Notes under the pieces: model-generated
The model's input: the letters and a program-made list of their open reading frames with translations, nothing else
Database searches by the model: none
Told to the model about the DNA's origin: nothing
Source: Ceriagrion tenellum
Taxonomy: Eukaryota; Arthropoda; Insecta; Odonata; Coenagrionidae
DNA length: 64,000 bases
NCBI GenBank assembly: GCA_963169105.1
Contig: OY720638.1
Location: forward strand, 8,542,749-8,606,748
Direction: 5' to 3'
Translations under genes and position numbers: made by a program
Part shown: positions 33,570 through 46,011 of the stretch, piece after piece
Position numbering within the stretch: position 1 is the stretch's first letter
Layout: each line of letters begins with the position of its first letter

Positions 33570-35040
33570 GAAACATATACTCAAGTATGTTTGGCCGGTT
33601 TCAGTAAGGTTTTGGTTGTATTTGGTCACTTTTAGTCATTATTTGGGCAAAAATAAGTCATTTATCCATTAAAACCAACTGGTAGGACTGCTTGCAGCCC
33701 TGCGGTGCAGCTGCCAACCCTGCAGACGACAAGGAGCGTAAACACCTTCTCTAAGGATTTCGCACCGAATGGCCGGGCACCCTCGTGCGGCCCCAGTGAT
33801 TCTCTCCTTAGGAGAATTGTGGGCTGCCGTGCAAGAACGAGAAAAAGACAAAGAGATCTCCCCCTCCTCCCTTTAGTCATGTCTTCTCCCTCCCTTCTCA
33901 AATAACAAACGAGACGTTTTCCGAATGATACTTGTTCTCTTTCATTCTTTGTGTATGCAATAGTGTATTTTGTATGAAATTAGACATTGGATACGAGTTG
34001 TAGATTAATAAATGTAACGTTGATTTATTTGAAACTATTTTTCTATTCATGTACCTGTAATTTTCTTTTTTTGTGTTGCTGTTATTATAAATGGGATTGG
34101 GTTAAATTATTTTTGAATTTCATTTACGGGGTATTTTTTCTTTTTTCATTCATTGCTGATTTTAAATTTTTTGCAATCTATATAATAAAATGTGTTCCAT
34201 CTCGTAGGAGACAAAACAATTTCCGAATGGCAGGGAGTGTTGTTGTAAGCAGGTCAAGGCAATGGAGGGATAAATACATAAAAGATTTAGAAATCAAGAG
34301 AGAGAGGGAAACCCTATTCTTCCATTTTCGTGACGTCCAAAAGGGGGGTGGATGCTTAAAAGTAAACCCCCTCCTCCCATTGCAATATAAAAGTGATGTC
34401 CACCAGAATTGGAAAAAAGTTGATTTTGATAGTGTCAAAGTGCCGTCTCGCTGCCCACCTCCCGTTTGCTCTGCCTGCCACAAACAGTAAGCCGTAAGCC
34501 ATAGACTCGTGCCTAGGAACAATTGACTCCTGCTCTCTTTATCAAGCCATTCTTGCCACTCCCTGCCAAGCTGACTGTGTCAGCGTGTAACTAATTGAAT
34601 TTCCTTGAGATGTACCTTTGTACATTTCCATAAAAGCACAGAGTGCATTCGAAATAAAACAGATAGAAACTTAATTAAGGTGTTCTTACTCTCTGGTCAG
34701 CTGACAACCTGGCAAGATCCCAAAAAGGTGTAGCGTCATTAATTAATTCGTTAATTAATGTCTGGGTGCTTATAACATTTCTTTTTTTTTAGACTCTGGA
34801 GATATGGGTGAGGAACAGGGGCACAGAAGAATTTAAACCACACATGGGAAGTAAGGTTGCCATTGAGGAAGAGATAAAAACTTTTTTGCTTTGCAATAAT
34901 TGTACGGTGCCTGTTTGGTATCCCATAGGTTACAGAGTGATTAGGATGAGTAGCTGTTAAAAGCAGCAACTGGCTACAGATTTATTTGTAGCCACTACTT
35001 CAACAGCTACAGGTAAAAAAATGTAGCAAGCTAAAGCTAC
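33570..35040. other. Mostly unassigned; weak open frame 33987-34490
   Basis: The plus-strand frame 33987-34490 has a hydrophobic AT-rich first half that is probably not protein. Its second half (MAGSVVVSRSRQWRDKY and onward, 34227-34490) is an 87-residue soluble peptide of no known family. There is no other support. A palindromic ggctaca...tgtagcc element lies at 34972-34993. Confidence 0.3.
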
Positions 35041-38000
35041 AAAAAAATGTTCCAAAAACACACTACTATCTATCCCTGATTATAAAGGCTGCTTTACATT
35101 TACATTTTAGTATACAAACTAATGTATGAGCTCTTTCACGAGGAAAATTGTATCATGTGAAGTGACAAATTTTATGACCACATGCACAACTGTCTGAATG
35201 ACTTAGTGGGAAACAGAATCTGCTCCCATTCCATTCATTTTCTTGTACATTCTATGACACATTTATTTGTACAATTAAATGTAAAGCACCCTTGAGACTA
35301 TAAAAGATTATTCCTTGCTACATGATTCAGTACTCACAGTATACCAGAACACTCAAGCATTACAAAATTTGTGCTGCTACACTATCCAGTATAATTCATT
35401 CCTGGATGATAACAACTTACTGATTGATAGAAATAAATTTAAACAATACATAAGGTCAAAAGGTTTAATGGGTCAAAAAGATTTAATGAAATTGGATGAT
35501 TTGTTACAGGTACATCATGGGACTCAAAAAGACTGGAAGTATTATGTGATTTACAAATGAAAAGCAGATCAAAATGTCTGTACAATTCAGTTGTAAACTA
35601 TGCCAAAAACAGCATCTAATGAGAATAACAATTGGTTTGACTATAAAATTTGATCACACATGCACAAAATCTCTCAAATGAAATACATAATAAGGTTCAA
35701 CACATGAAAATATGACACCTGATTCATACATACCTTAAAGAATCAGTTTTGATGAAATAACAGTAAAACGATGGCAGTTCAAACAACTAAGTGCCAATGC
35801 TGACTTTAATTACGTTTAGGAAAACTATAAGGATCTACAATTAAAATGAGGCAGACAGGAACCAAAATGGTTTTTATGTACATTGACCACAGATTTTTTT
35901 ATAAAAAGATACCATATAAAAAGAAAGTAATTACCAGAAAAGGAGTATGTTGCACATCATCTACAACTGCTTTTAAGTTTACTGTGCAGAACGTATTCTT
36001 GGAGACACTGAGTGTATAATTAATAATTTTTCACTAAAACAGCTTATCAAATGGATGTCGTTCACCAATAGGTACTACACACAACTTCCTCTCAGCACAT
36101 TTCAGGTCGTATAAAAAGCAGATGCTGAAGAAAGTTTGTACGCATTCAGGACAAAAATTCTGACAACGGAAAAGTTCACACATAGTCAACATGAGTTACA
36201 TGCAGGTGCTTAACTTATGCAACAGATGGGGAATACATGAGAAGTACATTACTACATACATACATACATAGAAATCAGGTAGAAATACTATTAATTCATT
36301 ATGTGCAATAATTGCTCGTTTGAAACATTATTTACACTGGAACATTATTTAATCTCATAAAATGTCACCACGACTAGGACTAAACACACTTGAAACTTGG
36401 GTAACATAGAAAAAAGTTTTTTTTTCCAGTGAGATGTGCACGTGCTACTGTAAGAGTATATAAAATATTTAGTAGCATTCTCCTAAAGCAAAAGCAATTA
36501 TGAATGGTATAAAAAATGAAAGACATGATTTGTTTCATAGATACCCTCTTTAGATATCAAAATAGGGACCATTAAGACAACCACTGTATGATTAATTCAG
36601 AATTAAAATATATTAACATAAGCTTCCTGCTATCCAGTACATTAAGATAATTCCATTGATTTCAACTCAAATTTGGCACAAATACTTTTTACAGAATAAA
36701 TGACAAGTCTCAAAAATCCACTCATAAACTTCTACTGTCAAAAATGAACTTGTACTTTAAAGAACACGGCAATGGCTTCTTATGCATATCATCTTCAACA
36801 TTTCAGGTATTTAATATTTTTAGTACACTTCATGGTTTGTTTTATAAAACATGTACAATAATTGTGTTTGTAATCAAGGCAGTTGCCCCGCTTTTGGGAG
36901 ATAAACAACCAACCATAAAGTATCCCTTCACCATTCACAATGGTGACCTCGTCCTTGAGTTTGCTTCTGCAAAAGAGGCAGTCTGCTAGACATGTGCCTC
37001 AACTTCATGCAATGCTTCCCCAGCCAGCCCCAGTGCTGAGCCTCATCGAGCATCTTCTCTCGATGTACCAGAGACCAACAGCAGGTACTGAACAGGGATA
37101 AGATGCGTAAAAGGTCTCTGACTGCACAAGTTATTCATGCAGCGATAGGTTTTGTAGTTGTTTAAGAACAGCTCAAATGGAAGCCATCCAAGCAATACCA
37201 TACAACTTGGCATTCATTTTGGCCAAGAAGAAAGTCTTTAAGGCCGATTGAGTGCAAATGGGCCTGGATGCCTCAATCAAAGTTAGTACAGGCAACTAAC
37301 AAAATTCATCAAACATGACAAGCAAAAGGAAAAGTTATACAGTAGCCTTTTTAAATATAATAAACATATGATTTCAGCACTTAGTATTCATTTGAAGTGT
37401 AGCTTACTTTCATTTAAGTTCTCAAAGAACATTGCAAGAAATTGAGCATTAACTATTTCACATAGGAAATCATTACCTACAAAACAGATAAAATATCACC
37501 CAAATACTTAATAGGATGCTTCTGACTGAGATTTGTAAAATACATAAGAAATAAAGCATGGCAATAAATCTTTGACCCACAGATCAAATACTTCAAGAGG
37601 GAAATTAATAAAGTTTAAGAAGTGAATGCTGCATCCTAGAGCATTAAAATAGTCAAAGGATCCAATCATAGATGAAAATGGTGAAATATATCGTCAAAGT
37701 GATACAACACAAGGAGAAATTACACATACATCACCTGATGTAACTCCATGGATCTCAATTGAGAACAGCTCCAGTGCAATGATTTCTCAAGTTCTCCTGG
37801 ACTTCAGTAAAATAGTTAGGTCATAACTAAGAGCTATCATAATAAAAAATTATGTTATGGCACTAATCATGCAAAGTAATTGGTTAAAGCTTCAGACCTA
37901 GGTTGACATTGTACCATCATTTCAAACATTCACCTGCCTCGATCTTAAAATGTTACTCTTTGGGCAAAATTCTAAAGTTTAAAAATACTAAGAAACATAT

Positions 38001-38545
38001 TTAAGCACAATTATTAGGTATAAAGAATATGATCAAAAATGCTTTTTCACATACAGAACAGTATAAACATTTTAAAATGTTACAAAATATGGATACCAAA
38101 ATAAATTAGTACCAATAATACATCATATAAAATTTCAAACAAATCCACATAAATAAAAACCAGTCTCTTAAACATGTGTGAGAGATTGGCTCATTGTTCC
38201 ACCAGTTCAACGTGAAATATCATGACTTTCCTTTGCCTCATCCTCATCTCAGCTATCACATACAAATACTAACACTTTCATATGGTATTATTTAAAAAGT
38301 AGAATTTCTTCATTTGATCATCCACATTTATGCAAAGCTAAGAGAAATAAATAAGTGAGCATGATTGACCTTTTTCAATAACTGTGCATACTTCCAAAAG
38401 ACATCACTGATAAAACTGTGCGATGTCTTGATTGAAACGAGAGACTCATGGGCAGTGCATCTGCCCTGACTCTCAAGAGATTCATTCACCCTCAATAAGC
38501 ACTCCAATCAATTACCACAGTATATAGTCACTATCTGCTCACCAC
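35041..38545 (-). other. Probable long 3' UTR of the phosphatase gene
   Basis: This AT-rich, largely non-repetitive segment lies directly downstream (minus strand) of the phosphatase stop codon. It has no open frame of note and no recognised transposon, unlike the surrounding sequence. An aataaa signal on the minus strand occurs near 35269 (tttatt on the plus strand) and another near 34974. The 3' end of the transcript is inferred, not proven. Confidence 0.45.
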
Positions 38546-38620
38546 TTAGCACTCTTCTTCCATTAAATGATGCAAATCAACATAATTTACAATGGCACGG
38601 TGCAAAAATTCATACTGAGC
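38546..38620 (-). CDS. Ptp69D: Receptor tyrosine phosphatase, last coding exon
   Basis: Acceptor ctcttttccag then AQYEFLHRAIVNYVDLHH and a stop after LMEEEC. This completes the last helices of the D2 domain (Q-Y-x-F-x-x-x-A pattern) and ends the protein 14 residues after the AIVNY block. LAR-type receptors end in a different conserved tail, and Ptp99A and Ptp10D have longer tails or a single domain; by elimination Ptp69D fits best. The exon is in phase 0 with the exon at 45406-45541. Confidence 0.8.
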   Translation of the reverse strand, partial: AQYEFLHRAIVNYVDLHHLMEEEC

Positions 38621-39160
38621 CTGGAAAAGAGCAAAGATCAATTACCAGCTTATATGAGCAACATACGAAGGCACATTCAGGTGATATAAAAGTACACATT
38701 ACAATCAGGGGATGGGTTCTTGAATCTGCTCTAAACGGAGATTATGTAAAAGCCATTGAACACACATTGTGTGCTTGGCTATAAGCTGAAATATTGCTGA
38801 AATTCGCCATTTTAAATGCAGATACTATACAAATTCAGTTGAAAACACACACAAAAGACAGGCTAAAAATACCAAAATGGGACGATCAATAACACTAATA
38901 AATATTGATCATTTTATTAAATATAACCCATCAAAGGTCCTGCCGATATATACCATTTATAGTCATTCGTCAGGTTGTCTAGTAAATATGGTATTGTAAT
39001 CAGAGAAAAATTGAGAATTTTCACACAACAAACATGATTTTTAAATATAAATAAATAATACACTGAAAATACAAAACATGGAACAAAATTGATTAAAATA
39101 ATTAAAGTTACCATTGTTTTGGCCATCACATGCTCAAAAATTTAACCATATATATCTCAA
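38621..39160. other. Intron sequence
   Basis: Part of the 6.8-kb last intron of the phosphatase gene. No feature recognised. Confidence 0.5.
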
Positions 39161-39169
39161 GTGCAAGCG

Positions 39170-39420
39170 ATTTGAAAAAGCAAAAACAAACACCTCTGCA
39201 CCGATTCCAAGGGTTTTCTCACAGGAGATGATCCCCTCAGGGCTCCATGGGCCCAGGGAATTTTAACATGGTAATGCAAAAAACCAAAAATAAACACCTG
39301 TACTGATTCCAATGCTTTTCTTACGGGAGTATAAAACAGAGGCCCTTTCCATGGCCCCATGGGCACTAAGGGAATTTTAACATATCCTGTGTTCCACACA
39401 GTACAAAAATAAACACACGC
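39170..39420. repeat. Tandem repeat, two and a partial copy
   Basis: Units of about 100-115 bases begin with caaaaacaaacacctctgca (39181) and caaaaataaacacctgtact (39284), contain attccaa..cttttct.ac.ggag, and end with gggaattttaacat. A third start (caaaaataaacacacgc) is at 39404. Noncoding. Confidence 0.7.
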
Positions 39421-39839
39421 ACAATTTGAAGACAATCAGCACAGGCGGTCTGCACTAGAGCACTAGAGGTGTGCCATAACGTTCTTTTTGGTGAACAGTT
39501 CATTTTTCTCCACTTCAGGAATCAGAGCAGTACAAAAGAACAGATCCAAAAGAACAGTCATAGCGTTCCAAATGTGAGGGGAGGGCACACGCATTCGCAG
39601 TTATGGTTCGAAAACTGATTGGGACGGACGTGCTAGGCAGTCACTAGAGCAGTGAAGGGCAAGTCCCATAGGAATGGGCTCAGTTTATTTCACATAGTGT
39701 CCGTGTTTAACCCAAAGCATTCTACCTTTGTAGAAATATTATCAATTCCTTTTTGTGGCTATTTATTCCTGTGATGCATTTACTATACCTCGACAATTAC
39801 TCTACTTTCACCGACTTCCATCTTGGATGAGCGTGGCAC

Positions 39840-40714
39840 TTGTTGTAAGACCATTTTAAGTCGCCAGCTAAAAATTATGTTCTGACTGCAAGAAGACATT
39901 TCACGCAAATTGTGTTAATATCTCAAAGGATGACTTGGATTATATTGTTGTGGAGAAGCAAATCTGGCACTGCCAACCATGTACTACCTTAAGATAACAG
40001 TCCATGTCAGCTGTGTCATCCGAATCATGTGAGTTTTCCCAGGTCATTGCTATGCTGGAGGAGGCCAAAAAAGATCATGAAAGGATTGAAGCTGACCTGA
40101 ACAATTCTTTCAAGTTCGTGCACCAGAAAATTGATGATAATAAAAAATTGTTAGAAGATCAGTATGTGAAAATAAATCAACCTCTGGAAATTATCGAAAA
40201 ATTACGGCAGGAAAATTTGATGCTAAGAAACTAGAAAGTCGTGTGGATGATTGTGAACAAAGTGTTTGAGCAAATGTTGTATAAATTTTTGGAATACCGC
40301 AAGAGCCAAATTGTAATGTCCTTGACGTTGTGAATAAAGTTGGGACTGCCTTTGACGTCCCCATATCAAGTGAGCTTGTCGATTCCTCTCATCGGATGGG
40401 GAATAGAGGCAACTCTAATAAGCAACCAGGTATTCTGGTCAAATTTGTTCACAAATTTGACAAAGAAGAGCTACTCAGGAAAAGAAGGGTGAAGAGGAAA
40501 CTTTTTGACCCGCCATCTGGGCTTGAAGGTCGACGCCCCTGTTTACATTAATGACAGCTTATCCCGAGGAAGGAAAACACTCTTTTCGTCAGCACGTGAT
40601 CACAAAAAGACAAAGGGCTATAAATATCTATGGATATGGAATGGAAAAATTCTACTGCGTAAAAATGATTATGATCCAGTGTTACGCATTAACTCTTCAG
40701 AAGATTTAATTTAA
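39840..40714 (+). pseudogene. LINE ORF1 with PHD finger (CR1/L2-like)
   Basis: Plus-strand coding gives SDCKKTFHANCV and WHCQPC, the second half of a PHD-type zinc finger. A coiled coil (40004-40234, SQVIAMLEEAKKDHERIEAD) follows, and after a stop and shifts an RNA-binding-like region SSELVDSSHRMGN and GYKYLWIWNGKILLRKND to a stop at 40714. PHD-coiled-coil ORF1 proteins occur in CR1/L2-type LINEs. It lies antisense in the phosphatase intron. Confidence 0.7.
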
Positions 40715-41149
40715 GTATATATGTATCTTTATTTACAAAGATATTGTTTGCTGGCCTGGAGTTTGTTCTCCACTCCTTATATTCCTTTTCCTATTTCTGC
40801 CAAGGTTTAATTTATATTTTGATGGGTTACAAGTTTGTCGGCCTGCTTTTTTGTCACCTTCAGTTTGACTCTGTTTTAACTATAAACTATCGGATGCAAA
40901 AGTGTTTGAATGTATTTTTCAGTTTTAAATTTTCATTTATTTGGAATTATGCTTGACTCATTGTGCTGGTGCTGGAGATTCATTAAATGATTTATTATTA
41001 GTGCATTCTAACAAATTCAATATTGTGCATCAGAATAGAAGAAGTCTTCGGGCAAATTTTGACAGTTTTGCAATCTTACTTCATAATCTGGATGTCAAAC
41101 CAACATGATAATATTTTCCAAAATTTGGATCGGTGACAGTGAAGTAAAT

Positions 41150-43180
41150 GCATTTCACCACCCAGGATATAAATCTATTGCTTCTTGCAATAGCACTTAT
41201 AGAGCAGGCAGGCAGAGTAATAGCCTACATCTTGAAAGAATTTTCTCATTGCCCCAATGAATGGACTCACGAATTTCACGAGTGCTGATGTTGCTTCACT
41301 TATTCTAAGACATGGATTCAAAAACGAAAGTGACTTTAGTTGCCATGTATAGATTACTTGCCCAGCATGTGTCATTATTTTTAGAAGAGCTGAAGATCTT
41401 ATTAAATAGGTTGACTGAAAGAAATTTACTTATCATTGGTGATACGAATTCATGCATTTTACAGCCGAAAAAATTGGTATATGATTACTTAATTTAAATG
41501 GCAAGCAATGGGATGGAAAAAATGATTAACTCTCCAACTAGAATAACTTCTAGTGAATCCTGTATTGATCATGTTTTCGCCAGATCAAGAGATAAATTTC
41601 CTATGCAGTGTGGCACACTAGATCTGGGCCTAACTGACCACCACCCAACTATTTGTTCCCTTGAGATAAATTCACAAACTTCTTTAAATAAACATGAAAC
41701 ATTTACATCTTAAATTGATTTGGAGTTTAAACGTATATGATAAAACCAGGGGTTAATTTATTGATAACCAAAGCCTTTGATTTGGTCAATCATTCTATAT
41801 TGTTATCAAGACTGTTGGAGGCTGGAATTAGAGGTATCCCAAATGACTGGTTCAATAGATACCTGTTGGGTAGGACTCAAAGGGTAAACATTAACGAATG
41901 TATATGTGAGGAGGCGTCCCTCACATATGGTGTACCTCAAGGCTCCATCCTGGGACCAATTTTGTTTTTAATTTATGTCAGCAAATTGTGCAATGGTTCA
42001 TTTCATGGTAAACTTACTACTTTTGCTGATGACACTGCATTATGCTATTCGTCGTCTACTGTCTCCGATGTTGTATCACAGATGCAAAAGGATTTGAATA
42101 GAATTAATTATTGGTTCTTGTGCAATAACTTCATTCTAAGTGTTAAATCTAAGTACATATTATTTGGTCTGAAAAGTATACCTGTGCCATCAGATGGCAT
42201 TTATTATAGACGTTCTCATTCAGGGTGGCTATTTATATCCAATTTTAAAATTCCCTGGCTTTTCCCAGACGGATTTACCAATTTCCCTCACCGATCGCCA
42301 AAAGATCACCTATTTTTGGAATATTTTTTCTGTGGAATTAAATTTTCTACGGCAGCTTTAAATTTTCTAATCATCGTCTTGTATTTTTAGAATTGCAAGC
42401 ATGTATTTAACGTAAGCTAGTGTGCTCCAGATACTTCTCGACCTGAGTTTTGGAAGTAAAATAAATGCAAGGTAAAATTTTCTGAACAACATAGCCTCAG
42501 ATTCCTTGTGATGAGTGTAATACAATGTGATCATGATTTTTAACACTACTAGGTAAATATCGCAATAAGGATATACAAAATGGATACATTGTATGTCTGA
42601 TTCACAACTAAATAACTAAGATTCACAACTAGTAAGATTCACAACTGAATACTCGACGAAGTGATGGTGCTTATTCCATGCAAGTCAGTGACGGACGTTA
42701 GTTTTAGTTGGTGAAATAAAGGGCGGGATCGAATGGCCAATAAACTTAATGGTTGAAAATAACGAGGATTCCTATCCCAGTTTCTCCCTGAATGTTACGA
42801 GAATTCTCTGACTTTTCCAGAAATTCAAAATTCCCTGACAATTCCACGTTTTCCCTGCCGATCGCCACCGTCATTGCTTGTCTTCAAAAGGAAGCGTTTG
42901 TGTCAATTGCCCAAAAATTGAGAATGTAAATCATATAATGTATCTTGGTTTAATTTTGGATAAAAACTAATTGGAAATTACATATTAACTAATTGAAATC
43001 TGAGCTGATTATTTCCTTGAGAAAATTTTATCTACTCAGATATAAATGTCCAGTTTCTATTCTGAGAACTGTGTACTTTGCTCTTGTTAATTCAAGGAAA
43101 CAATATGAAATATCTGGTTGGAGAGGCATCTATTATACTAATGTCAAACCAAATAAGTTATACAAAACAAAATCCTAAGG
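41150..43180 (+). pseudogene. LINE ORF2 endonuclease and reverse transcriptase, rearranged
   Basis: The endonuclease part (41312-41713) has NLLIIGDTNS, INSPTRITSSESCIDH and GLTDHHPTIC. An internal deletion removes the linker and fingers. The reverse transcriptase resumes at 41767 with KAFDLVNHSIL, TYGVPQGSILGPILFLIY and FADDTALCYSS, then is interrupted near 42213 by a hAT-like MITE. It resumes at about 42890 with the thumb (YLGLILDKN, LRKFYLLRYKCPVSILRTVY). The family differs clearly from the esterase-ORF1 LINE. Confidence 0.82.
42213..42870. mobile_element. hAT-related MITE inside the LINE
   Basis: Begins with cagggtggc and ends near gatcgccacc. Both end regions contain aaaattccctg and ccctcaccgatcgcca / ccctgccgatcgcca boxes. 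Similar ttccctgacttttccctga motifs occur at the ends of the hAT element at 47773-49580. It splits the reverse-transcriptase thumb. Target duplication is unclear. Confidence 0.55.
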
Positions 43181-43289
43181 GTGATTTTATGAACTTCCAG
43201 ATCTTCCGAATCTTCCTTCCTGCTGTTCTTCATGTTCAAAATCCTCCCAATTAGGCATTTGTTTGTTTTTAAAGTCTAAGGAATTTTTT

Positions 43290-43430
43290 TACAATCGCAA
43301 TGAAGCTCGTCATAATCAGTTGGTTCCTGATGATGACGAGCTTCGTCGAAACCTAGGTCGTCCTCTTAATAAATCTATGTGGAATAACTAAGTTATACTT
43401 TTCATTTACAATGTTAAGCAAATTCCACGA
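43290..43430 (+). mobile_element. Penelope-like 3' end fragment
   Basis: Contains the hammerhead-like motif and the tail taataaatctatgtggaata that is homologous to 27475-27500. It lies just after the LINE remnant. No Penelope protein is encoded. Confidence 0.55.
43325..43366 (+). ncRNA. Hammerhead ribozyme-like core, copy 2
   Basis: The box ctgatga (43327-43333) and one extra base are followed by the perfect stem gacga-gct-tcgtc, then gaaa and a short cctaggt helix III ending in the cleavage triplet gtc. Helix I pairing is poor. Order and spacing match copy 1 at 27434. Confidence 0.6.
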
Positions 43431-43875
43431 AGTCACACCTGAGACTACAGAATAAACACAAAATCCTTGCACAAAAACTTAAAGAAGCCACCAAATTACT
43501 TCTGTTCCTAAACCAAAAATTGAAGCTTACAAACACTTTTATAATTAGGTATGCAGCACCATAACTCAATACTAAGCTATGGCAAGAATTACACTGTTGT
43601 AATAGTCAAGCTGCCTCTACTAATACATTAAGAGGCTGATTGTTTCATCAAAAGGATATTGAATTTCTCTTTAAGACTATTACTTGAGTTTCTTTAAAAC
43701 AAGGGTTCTACTAATTATGTTCATTTTTTATATTATTCTATTTTTCTATAAAGTCTATTCGAATATATTTTGCTCATGAATGGTTCGCTATTATTGTATT
43801 CTTATTTCATTTTGTATCTCTTTACTAAGGTAGTGCATCTCCTTGTCATTTTGATGATTCATAAAAGAGCTCCTT

Positions 43876-44557
43876 TTGTTCTCTTCTGATGCTGAAAAAT
43901 GTACTGCCAAGCAATGCCATACTTTCATTGAATGGCAACCTCTACACAAGAATATATCTTCTGGGGTGCCTAATTTCACTGTTTTTGTATGCAATATGGT
44001 GTATACTTTTTGCGGTGAAATAAATATGTGTTTGTTTTATATGTTTGAAAGTTATGCAAAGAGAGGGTGGGGACTCTCAGACAAATTAGTTGCAGTGGTG
44101 ATACATAGAGGCACCAACATCAGAGGAGCCTAAAGGTATTCCGAGTTTAAATATGTTCAATGTACTGCACCATTTTCTTCCTAGCATAATAAAAGAAGGC
44201 ATTTCTTAAATAACATGAAATTAAAAAACAGCATTGCTAAAAGCAAGAACATTGTTAGCAGCTCAAATATTCATTGAAGCTTTCAAAGTAGTTACAATAA
44301 CATCAAAAAGACTCGATCTGCTTGAGGACAGACTGATGAAGGATGAGCCTACACGCTGGAACAGCACTCTGCTACACCAAGAATAGTGGTGGAGCAGAAG
44401 AATGCTATTCACTTGATTTTAAGTTCATCTGACATAAAGTTAAATGTTGAACTGAACGCTGATGAATGGTGATCCATTGAGGCGGCTACTGAAATTCTGG
44501 AGGTCTCTGATGCACCCGCCAAAGAACTAAGTAAATTCACACACAGGGTGTCCAAGG
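43876..44557 (+). pseudogene. hAT transposase relic
   Basis: Degenerate plus-strand hAT blocks: WGLSDKLVAVVIH and GTNIRGA (the W...K...V-x-D-N-A-x-N-I motif with lost residues), then near 44326 MKDEPTRWNSTLLHQE (TRWNST block). After stops come further hAT-like residues up to a donor-like aaggtaagc at 44556. Many stops and no terminal repeats were found, so it is an old fragment. Confidence 0.55.
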
Positions 44558-45019
44558 TAAGCAAATAAAGCAGCCAATTCAGTCAGCTGAAGTATTTTTC
44601 CCACTCTTCCTCTCACAACTTCCACATCAGTAAATAAGTAACTTGTGTTTTCTACGAGGAAGCGGAAATTTAATTCCTTCTTTCTCAAAGTGACTTTAGT
44701 GGTTTAAAAATGACTTAAGGAAAGGGCAGTTTTAATACGTACATGTGAATATGTAAAATGGAAGAAAGTTATATACTTATGAATAAGGAATATACTTATG
44801 TTTTTTCAATTTACAAGAATAAACAAATTTCATATCATTGGAGGTTTTCAATACACTGGATTACATTTTATTAAACTGCTGTATGTATTAATTATTTTGT
44901 AATGTTCTATGCCAAAATGTTTCATCATATAATACCACTGGAGCAACTCACTAAGCACTGCCTGCAAGCACCAGCACCAAGAGTCCACAGCTTCAAGGGC
45001 TTAAAAATGACCTTCTTTT

Positions 45020-45226
45020 TATGCATTTCAGACAATTCTGGCCCGTATGTCCCTGGAATCCCAATAGGCTAATCCTGTCATCAGGTTTTCCAGGGACCGG
45101 GCCAACAGAACTTGACATACATTCATGCCCTGGGTAGAGAAAAACCCACTCAGTCAGGACTTGAAACCGCGACCCCAGGAAGAGTAGTCGAGGACTTTAC
45201 CCCTCTGCCAACTGTAGGGCCGGCTG
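45020..45226 (-). repeat. tRNA-derived SINE
   Basis: Read on the minus strand from 45226: gccggccctacagttggcag, an A box (tggcagaggggtaaag), and a B-box-like ggtttcaagtcc at about 45157. A non-tRNA body runs to about 45020. Next to its head, aggactttacccctc (45190-45204) is mirrored at 45224-45238, forming a 15-base hairpin with a 19-base loop. Confidence 0.6.
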
Positions 45227-45405
45227 AGGGGTAAAGTCCTTGTTTTGGGGTAAGGGGAAAAAGGTTGCCCACCCCACCCTCTGGTGGAACATCACGGCAC
45301 ACAGAACAGAGAGCACTGCAGTGAATAAAGCATTTGAGCACCAAATGTCAATCAATCATTCACAGGTAAGAGTTGACCAAATCATAAGATAAGAACAGCA
45401 CTTAC

Positions 45406-45541
45406 AAAAGTTTGCAGCATTCCATGCCGCTGAGATCTAAGCTTACGAGTAGCAGTAAAAATATCAACTCGTTTCTCCGTACGCATCTGTTGAACCAGGA
45501 TACTGAGAGCAACAAAAATTGAGCTTCTTTCAGCGCCACAA
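45406..45541 (-). CDS. Ptp69D: Receptor tyrosine phosphatase, D2 P-loop exon
   Basis: Acceptor tttttctttcag, then a one-base split codon that completes the serine of the P-loop begun in the 55323-55483 exon. The peptide CGAERSSIFVALSIL, then TEKRVDIFTATRKLRSQRHG, forms the second half of the phosphatase signature and the following helices. The exon ends in LQTF at donor gtaagt. With the upstream exon the loop reads HCSCGAERSS, in which a normally small residue before the invariant Arg is Glu, as in inactive D2 domains. Confidence 0.9.
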
Positions 45542-46011
45542 CTGAAAGAAAAATAAACAGGATATTAGACGAAAACACTTCCCCTACTTCATTACCCCTG
45601 TTATCCTCAAGGAAGGGAATACTTAATCTTTGTTCTGTATCATCTTCAATCTTTAATCATATTCACTAAGCTACAATAAATTAACACAAAGAGGGTTAAG
45701 AATGCAATATTGTAGTTCACCCTTATGTCAATTACCAGCTATCTTTAGCACTTTACTCACAATTTCTTCGCTCCTATATTAAATTTCTTCTAACAAACTA
45801 CCCAAGTTATTAAATTTCTATACATGCAGCAGTTTCAGCCCTCTTGTTTTTATGACCAGCTTCTGGTTTTGTGATCCCGAAAATCTCCTTCCTTTTGCTT
45901 TCCGATTATTAATCATTGCCAGGAGTTCCTCAAACTGAATGTTTATGCACCTGCTAAAGCTTGCAATTCCTTTGATGATTGACTAATAGACACCTGATAA
46001 TCCAAAACTCT

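Noticed and set aside
34178..34522. 114-codon minus-strand open frame
   Set aside because: It mirrors the plus-strand frame, has no domain, and lies in AT-rich sequence; it is most likely chance.
45190..45240. Rho-independent terminator
   Set aside because: The hairpin lies in a eukaryotic intron and arises from a SINE and its inverted flank.
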